DNA from: Auricularia sp. M13
Taxonomy: Eukaryota; Basidiomycota; Agaricomycetes; Auriculariales; Auriculariaceae
Length of the DNA stretch: 64,000 nt
Reading direction: 5' to 3'
Assembly: GCA_037042915.1 (NCBI GenBank)
Contig: CM073196.1
Span: 3,472,001 to 3,536,000, forward strand
Shown: positions 55,661 through 64,000 of the stretch, one piece after another
Position numbering within the stretch: position 1 is the first letter of the stretch
How the letters are laid out: each line of letters starts with the position of its first letter
Translations under genes and position numbers: made by a program
Notes under the pieces: generated by a model
What the model saw: only the letters and a program-made list of their open reading frames with translations
Told to the model about the DNA's origin: nothing
Databases searched by the model: none

Positions 55661-56901
55661 TCAATGGATGGGTGAGACCCATTGCATGATTAGCCCGGGA
55701 TCAAGAAAGACATCCTCTTGATGAAGCGGGACTATGAACTGCGGTAAAATGGACTCCTGCTCCGGGACTGGAGGTGCGTCCACATTAGGCTGCACTGGAA
55801 GCTGTGGCTTGCCACCGCCATCAACAAGTTCAGTGATCTGCTCCGGCTCTGCCGTCAATGCAGCACATGAAATTGGAATGGGCGGACTAATGGGTGGAGA
55901 CTCCTTTGGGCCCGATGCTGTGGAGTCGCCAGCGGCGGAAAGGGTGGTCTTGCGCCCGAAGAGGTACTTGCGAACGCGACGAACATTTGGTCCGTCGACC
56001 TGCGAAGCATGTGAGAATCTTGCGCGCATCGTCAACAAATACGCTCACCCGACGAAACCCGTTTGCCAGTATAATCAGGACAGTAGGGAAATCAACTATG
56101 GGATCTCCAATTATGCTCTCTGCGCGAGCGCGTACAGCGGCAATGGTGATGGTCATGAACCTTGCTTTTCGAAGGGAATCCGCGTCTCCGCGGCACTCTT
56201 TCGCTAACTGAGACATCTCCGCGACGAAGTCTTCGGGCAGCAATACTCTACGCGCTTTAAGATTGGTAGCCACGCGAAGAAGGCACGACGACGCACGCGG
56301 GGTCGAAGAATGTTACGACAAGCGGTTTGGCACCATCCTTCAATACTGCTAGGGCCTCGCGCTCCCACTCTGTTGCGGATATCAGACTACTATCACGAAG
56401 ATTGTCTGTGAACTCACGGGAAGGGTGCTTGATTTCGGGGAATGAGAGCGTGCGAGTCTTACTGCGCTCTATTGAAGGCCGCAATAACTCCCTTGACTGC
56501 AAGAGGACTTCGCTGGTCGGAGCCTGTGGCAAAGTCGACTGCCGCTTCGCTGATGGACGTGCGACCTTCTCGGTCGAAGACTCCGTTGAGAGCACGAGTT
56601 TCTTCAAGTCACCATGCTCAGATACTGCGTCGCGAAATGCCTGGCTGAGATCCAGATTCTCGACGTGCGAACGAAGGTATAGCACGAGCTCGCGTGCTGG
56701 GCGCTTCGCCGTCTTTATCTGGCGAAAATCGTCGACACCGATGTGGTCGATAACCTTCCAGAGAATCGCTTCGACGTGTGGATCGAGCGCAGCAAGGAGC
56801 TCAGAGAACGGTTTCTGTGTGCCGAATAGCTCCTTGACGACATCCTGAATTTGGGATGCAGCAGCGGTCGAAGAGCTTCGCCTGTGAAGTGGGAGAGTCA
56901 T
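55661..56901 (-). CDS. Paralogue of the helical/thioredoxin-like protein, without UBR box
   Basis: Exons on the minus strand: 56901-56297, 56247-56049, 55999-55661, giving 380 residues. The N-terminal domain (QDVVKELFG, ELLAALDPHVEAILWKV, REL) aligns with the protein at 31042-32502. After a basic/Ser insert, LKDGAKPLVVTFFDPAVLLP and VDFPTVLIILANGFRR give the thioredoxin-like start and cis-Pro strand, again with no CxxC. Two introns match the other gene in position and phase: one after the first beta strand (phase 2) and one after the RR following the last strand (phase 0). The C-terminal 110 residues are Pro-rich and unlike the UBR tail. An ATG at 56943 would add 14 residues. The function is unknown. 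Confidence 0.72.
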
Positions 56902-57103
56902 GACGGTCACGTAGAGAGAGCAGAGAGCACTGTCTGAATGCACGCTGCGAGTGGGCTAGTATAACGTTGGACACGCGCTTGCAACGTGTTGGATGCGACC
57001 GAAGCTGTTGTCGGCGTCCGGGCCGCGTCACACGCCCCAATCGCGCCTGGGTGTATCAACACAGAAAGTGATGCTACAGTTAGATTCTGAGAATACAATG
57101 AGA

Positions 57104-60100
57104 TTACAACGCACTGTGCTCTAGGAGCAAACCCTGTAATCTATCCCCGATACTATCGTCACCATGAGATCTCAACCACTCCAGGCGCCTTCCACACGTC
57201 TCGCCCTTCGCGACTGTCGGTCCAGACGGGGTACAACCACCGTACAAGACGATTTCGCGCACGACATCCACCGATCCCTGAGCCACTACTACGTGGAGAA
57301 GCCTGAGGCGCGTGTTGTCCGCTCCCTCGGGGTGAAGGTCCGGCCAGATAGTGCACGCGACGTGGTGCACGCACATCGCGCGCAGGAAGTCCCGCACCTC
57401 GCCCTTGAGTAGCGCACCCAGCATGGCGCCTAGAACCTCCGGATTGCTTTCGATGGGCTGCATGAACTCCATCGGGCCGTCCGCGAGTAGATTCGGCACA
57501 TGGACGCTGATGTTCTTCAGCGTCACGCGGAACTCCGAGAACAACAGATTGCGATAGTCGTGCGCGTAGCGCATTGCCAATGGCGGTATAAGCAATGTCG
57601 TGAATACCGGATGCGAGAACGAAATCGCGTCGTAGAGTGTGACGAAATCTGTGTAAAATTGAAAGAACGGTGTGCCTGGCCCCAAGTATCGAGCAGCAAC
57701 CTCCTCGATGTTCCCGACGGGGGACGAGCTCTGCCCACGGTTTGCGACGGTAAATGGGCGGAGGAGATCACGCATCCGTGCTTCCACGACATCATCTCTG
57801 AAGACTTCTTGAGATGAGACCGATGAGTCCTGGCCATGCTCCAGCATAAAGATACGCATGCAACCGAACACCGCCTCCTCGCGGCTGAGGCGCAACTGTG
57901 CCACCTCAGAGAAACCAGACCTGGCAATCGACCGTTGTATGATCTGCACGAACAATAGTGAGGCGCGGACGACGTCGGTTTCCGTAGCATCCCAGCCGGG
58001 AGGGAGATTATGGAAGACAGGAGAGGTCCCGGACTGCAACAACTCAGTCAACGGCCAGAAAGGCCAATCATTGGAGGGAGGCATGCTCGCCACACCGAGC
58101 AGCGGCGGAAGTGTCTGCGAATCCGCATTCTTTATAGAATCCGGAGATGGTGTCCATGGAGGAAGATAAGGGGCAGATTTCCGACGAAGCGAGTATAGTA
58201 GGAAAGGCTCGAGATCTAGCAAAGCATCGTCCCTCCAAGAGACTGGAACGGGCATGTCTAGGGATGTGAATAGTCCAGGTCCAATTATGCGCAGTGTCGA
58301 GCGTATGATGGATGCAGCAAGGTCTTCGTCGCCTGGCAGAAGCACACGGAATATGGATGCTGAAGTAGCGACCAGATTAAGGGCGTCGAACCTGCTGGTG
58401 ACCGAAACCAATGCATGCAGCGAGTATAAAAAGGAAGTCAGGGGACGTAGCAGAGTATAAAGCCGCGGGAGTCCAGCCAAACCCTTTTGAAGACGAACGA
58501 GATATGCAGGCGCCGTCGTCAGCAAAGAAGTCAACGCCGCGTCTGCGCTCAGCAAAGAGGCCAGAGGACCTGGAGCCCCGGGCTTTGCGGTAGCAACGGC
58601 AAGTCGTACGGCCTGATGTAAGACCGAGGCATGCTCGTGAATCAGCTTGAACCGTTGCTGCGTGTGGTCGGTTGCGTCCACGTCGTTGGAAGTCAGAGCA
58701 TCCGACAAGCCTCGAACGGCCCCTTCCACGATTGCGCGCTCGTGTCCTGCCCGGAAGCCTTCTAAAAACGCAGCTGTCGCACGGTCCTTCTCGTCCGAGC
58801 CCGCGCGTAGGCTGTTCAGCTTGCACCCATCCAGCCACGCCGCGGTCGCGGCCCACAGGTCAGCATGCACGGCGGGCGTGCATTCCGCGGCGGCAAGCAT
58901 CCCACGCACGGCAAGTAGCTCACCGCCCCAGTCCCAGCCCGCGACCTGCGACCACAACAGGTCGTGCTCGGGCGTCGTCTTGTGCGGGTCGGTCGCGCAC
59001 ACCGTCCACGCTTCCGTCAGGCGCAGGAACGCGCGCAGCACCTCGATCTGCGGGGCCGACAGGTCCGTTTTGAGTGCCTGCTGGAGGTTGGAGAAGTGCT
59101 CCGACGCAATGCTGACGACATTCGAGTATAGGCCGTATCGCGCGAGACACTCGTAGAAGCGCAAAGTCTCTGCGACGAGCGCGAGCTCGAGCGGTGTTCC
59201 TTGCGCGTTGAAAGTGACGACATAGCGCAGGAGCGAGTCGGCCACCTCGATGAGTGATAATGCGTGCTCGCGACTCGATGCTGCGAGCGCGCGGAAGATC
59301 GTAATGGCGAGCGGGTTGGGCTGAACTGGAAGACCGTCGTGACTGCCTTGGCCGTGCTGGGTCGGTAAAAATAGGCGAGAGAGAGCCTGCAGCAGGCCAT
59401 CGAAAGAGATAACTGTCTTGCACGTTTCGAGCGAGTGGCGTACCAACCGGTAGAGGATGGCGAGCAGCTGCTCGAGCGTCTCGGCGGGCAGGGCGGCATG
59501 CGCGAACTGGGCCTTCATGTGCGCCAATAGTTGCGGGAGAGGAAGGGAAGAAAGTGCGGACGATGTGGACGTGTTCTCGACGGGAACGTCCAGCCAGACG
59601 TCTGGGATAGAGAGTAAGCCCTGGTCCCATCCCACTATGCCCTCCCAAACAACGTCAACGGCGCGAACGCCAAGGCTGCCAGGCTCGCCGAGAGCATCGA
59701 TGGCCGCGTCCAATATTCGTCCGCGCACAACGTCCCGCCCGCCGTCTATACCCAGATTAAGCTCGTCCAATGTGCCGGCACGAAGCTGGCGGACGATGCT
59801 TGCCAGCACGCCCAGCATCGTCGCACGTTGAGCTGGAACGGTGGAATGAGAGAGCAGGAGTACGTCTTCAAGCGTGTAGCCGGCGCGCGAGCCCTGTGCA
59901 TGGTGATGGAGGCCGAGATGCGAAGGAAGCGTATCGACGAGCTCGGCAGGTATCGCCTGGCCCTTCAAGTCGAATCGAGCGCGCGCGTCGTCTGAAGCAC
60001 CCTCCGGCTGCTTCATCCATTCGAGAGAAGGATTGTCCATCGGTTCATTGGGGAAGAAGCGAGCGCGGATGGCGGCAGGTTCGTCCTCCGAGGCAGCTGG

Positions 60101-60995
60101 CCCTGAGTCTGTGCCTGCGAAATCCATGTCCGTGGGCTCATCGACCTGAGCGGGATGCGATGCCATGGGAACGTAGCTGAGCTTCTGTACTGGAACGCCC
60201 GCGTCTTCTTCGGATGGCGGGGCAAGCAGTCCAAGGACTCTGCGTGGTGACGAAGGCTGCGACTCGTAGACATGAACGTCCTGCGGCTGCAGCTCCTGAA
60301 AGCTGACTTTGCGAGGCGTTGTTCGCGGCACGGAAGATCGCAAAGCGGATCTCGAAGGCGTAGCGGGTCGTGAGGATAGTGGTGTTTCAACTACAAAATT
60401 ATAAGCGTGTGAACAGTGCAGTGTCGCTCGAGCGTACCAGGTGTGCTCAATGCTTTTGGCAAAGGTTCCCCCTCGGTAGCGATCGATAACAAGCGATTCT
60501 GAGCTGGCTGTCGATCTGGAATGTGTCAGCAAGCACCTATATTTCCGGTGAGTCAAACTACGCACCTTGCGCACGCTTTCGCTCTCTCGCAGCGCGCGCT
60601 CGTTGCAGCAGGTCGCCCACGCCGTCGCCAAGAGTATCAAATATCTCAGAAATTGCTTGTTGACGTTGCTCGGCAGTCATATTTTCGATGGCAGTCGTGT
60701 TCTGCTGGTCTATCTGCTGTCGCCAATCCTCCGCAACTCTTCCGTCATGCTCAGCATCGGATGAGGAAGAGGTCTGGACGGCTCCTGGAGCCGTGGAAAG
60801 TACTGCTGGCGCAGCGGACGGCCTGGCGCCCATGCCTGGCTTTTGTTGCATCTGACGCGCCCGGGCGAATGCACTTTGCGATCTGTGTTTCGCAACCGGA
60901 AACCCCTTGGCAGAGGTTGAAGACGATGGTGAGGGCGCGTTGGGCAATACATTACTGCGTGGCCTCTCGACGATGCCGCCAATCAAACTGGACAT
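57104..60995 (-). CDS. RNA polymerase II-associated protein 1 (RPAP1)
   Basis: Exons on the minus strand: 60995-60566, 60515-60438, 60390-57104, giving 1264 residues. The RPAP1 N-terminal motif is seen as NMTAEQRQQAISEIFDTLGD. The central signature ARFDLKGQAIPAELVDTLPS followed by LGLHHHAQGSRAGYTLEDVL is diagnostic. A long helical-repeat body follows, ending with the RPAP1 C-domain-like RNLLFSEFRVTL and HVPNLLADGPMEFMQP. The protein links RNA polymerase II to chaperone/GPN-type assembly and import factors. The last exon of 3.3 kb is uninterrupted, unlike most genes here. Confidence 0.9.
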
Positions 60996-61590
60996 TGCAG
61001 TCTGGTTGGTGGTTAGTTGGATGAGCGGAGCAAAGGGCACCGCGGCAACTCCGACATTCTCACAATCCATCTCGCGCTGGGTCTCCTCCAGCTTTCATGA
61101 CGAACAGGGCTCTGCGCCGATTTTCTTGTGGAAGTATTGGGTTGGCCGTTTGCTGACTACAATGTTTTGTCAGCGCTACACTGCCAGTCTGCCGCTGCCC
61201 AGCAAATCCAACTTGCGAGTGCTCGATCGTCTGGCACCTAATATGCAACTACGTTGTACGCGACGTTAATACCCCGACACGACCATGGGGTCATGATAGA
61301 CTGGCTGCCGCCATTGCTGTACGAGCTCGGATTGGAAGACAATTCCCGTCGTTTATTGAGACGAAGCGCTTTCGCTGGCTGCGTGAGAGGCCTGACACTC
61401 CAGAAGTCGATCGGAGACTACGTCGTGTCTCACAGGCTTGAGGCTGAACGCGGGATGGTCTATCCTTGCAACGCTTCCGAGACCGATCGAATCCTCCCAC
61501 TTCCGCATCGGCATTTGCGCTTGCCACATTCGCAACCTTCGAGAACCTGGCCTTAGATACCGCCTCTTTTGAACTGACAGAATTGACCGA

Positions 61591-62340
61591 ATGTCTCATC
61601 TCCTCACGTTGGTCATTGCTCATACGATGGTGGCAGGCGAACTTATTATCTTCACGCTCCCGCTATCTCTGGATCCACATGTGCCAGCATTGACGATCCC
61701 CATTCCTTTGGAGGACATCCGGCTGCTGACACTTCGTCCGGCCAAACTTCTACGCCTGATCGCGTGGGAGGTTCTCGGATGCGCAGGTCGGGTCGTCCAC
61801 GAAGCCGACTCGTGCGAGCTCGACTGGGATGCCTCGTGCGATGACCTGCGACCTGGAACATATAACTTCATGATCGCTCCAGGACATAACCGTGCGCAAT
61901 ATTCAGTCCCACTTGTCTAGCTTTTATGCTGAATCACAAGCAGCCGGGCATGTGCTCAACTTGGCCGACGTTTATACCCAACCCATAGTCTCTGTCAGCC
62001 TCCGCCGACACTCTACTGAGCCAAGCGTATGCGACACTTCCGACGGCTTGCCTGCAGTCGACAGTCGGGAGGTCATCGCACGCCGCGATGGCGGCAGCTG
62101 CATCTTTTCGGCTTATGGGAACGTGACAGAGGCACACATCATCTCGAAGCAAACTGGCATGAACGTGAGCATATCCGCAACCTTATACATGCCGCAGGTG
62201 AGAGTCTATTTGAAGCAACGAAGGAAAAGAAGTCTGTCGATGGGTGGTCAGCTCAAGGTACGGCGGCCAGCGAGCAGGCACAACCTAGTCTGCCTCGCGA
62301 GGATTCTTCCAGGCCGGGCATCTTTCCTGCATAATCGCCA
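61591..62340 (+). pseudogene. Fungal HNH-endonuclease-domain gene with frameshifts
   Basis: From the ATG at 61591 one frame reads LEDIRLLTLRPAKLLRLIAW and then a conserved DLRPGTYNFMI segment. The HNH core is in the next frame: SREVIARRDGGSCIF followed by EAHIISKQ. The following WHEREHIRNLIHAAG is back in the first frame. No plausible GT-AG or GC-AG intron repairs either shift near 61874 and 62153. The domain is the fungal HNH type found in many basidiomycete hypothetical proteins. I read it as a decayed copy. Sequencing error at two places is the alternative. Confidence 0.6.
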
Positions 62341-62773
62341 CTCGCGCTGATGAGCGCATCCGCCACGAAGTGGTCGTCGCGGAAGAGCAGACGGTTGAAC
62401 GATCAAAGAAAGCACGTTAGTCAACGGGTTGGGCAATTCAGTCTACTCAAATTGCTCTTTCAACGTATTCGAATACTCTCTCGTCAATGTCTTTTTTCGT
62501 AATTAGTCAATTTCCTCCTATCAAGTGCAAGCCTTGCAAATCTCACATAATACAGACATCATTTATCTCTTTCCGTAATCCAAGGAAAGTGGGAAGGTCA
62601 TTGTGGTACAAGAAATTAGGGCTCATTCTTTTACTCTATGCGTTAAGTAATGGAACACCAAGACTAAGCGTTTGCGACCAATGGTTCCTGGAATGAGCGG
62701 AGAACGGAACAGACGCGAAAACTCCGACTCCTCTCTCGCAAACGATCTCGTAGTCTCGTAACCAGCCGGTCGG

Positions 62774-62809
62774 GCGAGCGGACTTTGAAACCCGGACACG
62801 TCCGCTCGC
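62774..62809. repeat. Perfect 10-bp inverted repeat
   Basis: gcgagcggac (62774-62783) and gtccgctcgc (62800-62809) flank a 16-base loop. No gene is seen between 62340 and 63270. Confidence 0.65.
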
Positions 62810-63270
62810 GGACCGTCTGGGACGAATGGTCGCGGTTTAGATATGTCACAAACTCAGATACTGAGCGTGACACGACACTTAGCCGATTTTCACTCCTCCA
62901 CCACCCAAAATCGGTTCCCTACAGACCACAATAAAAATGCGTTTTAGTGAAAATGGGAGCGTTTTAGATGTAAGATATTTCAACTTCATAAAAATTACTC
63001 GACCTCGAAATAAGCCCAGGAAGGCCGGTGCTGCCTGGTTTCGGCTTTCTTCTAGCATAGGGCGACTTCTAATATTTCTTAAGGGCTTAGTGGCTTGTGA
63101 CCGCTCACCATAACCACATTGACCGGGTGTTGCAGGCAACGGTCTGCACCGTCAACTGCCTCTGCTGCTTTCTCCATTGCTGTTGCCCGCCGTCGCGTAC
63201 ACTGGGCCTTCAGATGCCGTTTATATACAGCAAGACGCGCCGCCGTGGTACGAGGCGTCTAAACGCGGCG

Positions 63271-64000
63271 TCAATCAGCTTCGCCGTCACTGTCTACAGG
63301 CTCCGGCAACCCGTCTGTTTCCTGCTCGTCGTCTGACTCGTCGCTCGCCTCGTCATCCCGCCACACGCTATCGGGGTCCAGATCGACGTCGTTCTCGTCG
63401 ACGAGGCGCAAATATAGCTCGTCGTATCCGCTGTAATCTTCAAACTCGGAGCTGGTGCTGCTGGCTGCATCGGACACCTCGCTCTCGTTTCCACCGTCCT
63501 GCGCAATATCTGCGCCATTCTGTACTGTCAAAATGCGCTCGCTCTGCTGTATTCGTGACGGAGACCGATCTGCCTGAACGTCAGTTGGTGTCGTGGCCCG
63601 ATCGACGCGCATCGCACCGATGCTCTGCTCGCCCTGACGGTCTCTGCTCTCAGGCTCCATCCCAACTGTTCCCACCGCTTGTGAAACGCTTGCACTGTAT
63701 GCCTGTAGCGGTTTCACTCTGCAGCGGGCCTGCAAGGTGCGGAATTCATCATTATACTCACTCAGCGCCGTATTTGCGCCGAGGAGCATTTGCTGAAACC
63801 CCACCGTCAGTAGATCTGTTACGGGATCGACTTCGTCGCCGGAGTCCCCCCTAGGAGATCCCTTCGTGTATATTTTTCGTTGGGCCAGGCTCTTCATCAG
63901 CTCGTTGATGTCGCGCGTCAGATCCGGTGTTGTGTGCGTGCTACCTTGGTATGACCCCAGAGCTGAATGCATCTGATTTGCAACAGTGCGGAGAATGTCG
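63271..64000 (-). CDS. C-terminal part of a gene resembling DUF6589 mobile-element-associated proteins, cut by the window edge
   Basis: The minus-strand frame is open from the window edge (64000) to the stop at 63271, giving about 243 residues. There is no start inside: the ATG at 63972 is preceded in frame by DILRTVANQ. The first 60 residues (LGSYQGSTHTTPDLTRDINE, LMKSLAQRKIY) look like the end of DUF6589 proteins, which are numerous in Agaricomycetes and often linked to mobile elements. The last 90 residues are strongly acidic (EDYSGYDELYL, DESDDEQETDG). Assignment is by recollection of the family style and is tentative. The upstream part lies outside the window. Confidence 0.5.
   Translation of the reverse strand, partial: DILRTVANQMHSALGSYQGSTHTTPDLTRDINELMKSLAQRKIYTKGSPRGDSGDEVDPVTDLLTVGFQQMLLGANTALSEYNDEFRTLQARCRVKPLQAYSASVSQAVGTVGMEPESRDRQGEQSIGAMRVDRATTPTDVQADRSPSRIQQSERILTVQNGADIAQDGGNESEVSDAASSTSSEFEDYSGYDELYLRLVDENDVDLDPDSVWRDDEASDESDDEQETDGLPEPVDSDGEAD

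Noticed and set aside
58920-59648. Long minus-strand frames overlapping RPAP1 in other phases
   Set aside because: They are shadows of the GC-rich RPAP1 coding frame, which has family motifs throughout.
1-64000. CRISPR arrays, rRNA genes and prokaryote-type operons
   Set aside because: None seen. The exon-intron structure and gene families are those of a fungal nuclear genome.

Overview
This window looks like nuclear DNA from an Agaricomycete (mushroom-forming basidiomycete). It has GC-rich coding exons, short introns (mostly 45-75 bases) in nearly every gene, and very short gaps between genes. It also carries lineage-typical contents: several F-box genes, a WOPR regulator, a DUF6589-like tail and a GPI-anchored cupredoxin. 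I rebuilt each gene by joining exons in frame across GT-AG or GC-AG introns. CDS coordinates therefore span introns, and exons are listed in the evidence. Summed exon lengths of the joined models are multiples of three.

Layout, left. A small unknown gene (354-796) is followed by pyrimidine-rich spacer and a decayed stretch (about 2.1-3.3 kb) that includes a fragment copied from the DUF1776 gene at 38 kb. Then come an F-box gene (3.8-5.4), a small secreted Cys-rich protein (7.5-8.5), ADE4 (9.1-11.2), GID7/WDR26 (11.4-15.3), Elongin A (16.2-17.4), a WOPR factor (17.9-19.0), Cwf18 (19.3-19.9) and mitochondrial GUF1 (20.1-23.7).

Layout, middle. A metaxin-like protein (24.9-25.7), an F-box gene (26.0-27.4), a TLC-domain membrane protein (27.6-28.8), a GPI-anchored cupredoxin (29.0-30.1) and a mitochondrial thioredoxin (30.4-30.9) lead to an unusual thioredoxin-like/UBR-box fusion (31.0-32.5). 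They are followed by an F-box gene (33.1-34.6), Csm1/Pcs1 (35.1-36.4), a DUF1776 SDR-like protein (36.6-38.4), a Tim17-like membrane protein (38.4-39.3) and a three-KH RNA-binding protein (41.4-42.9).

Layout, right. A degenerate roughly 100-bp tandem repeat (43.5-43.9) precedes two F-box genes (43.9-45.5 and 46.7-48.3). Then come a WDR53-like WD40 protein (48.5-50.0), a Sac phosphoinositide phosphatase (50.1-54.6), cyanase (54.9-55.5), a paralogue of the thioredoxin-like part of the fusion (55.7-56.9), RPAP1 (57.1-61.0), an HNH-endonuclease pseudogene (61.6-62.3) and a gene tail resembling DUF6589 proteins that runs off the right edge.

Themes. Ubiquitin-pathway parts are frequent: five F-box proteins, GID7, Elongin A and a UBR box. 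The most novel candidate is a two-member family with a conserved N-terminal helical domain and a thioredoxin-like fold lacking CxxC. Two intron positions and phases are shared between the members, and one member also carries a UBR-type zinc box. Gene structure is also notable: about nine GC-AG introns among roughly 120, exons of 5, 9, 10, 14 and 16 bases, and an ADE4 start codon that exists only after splicing.
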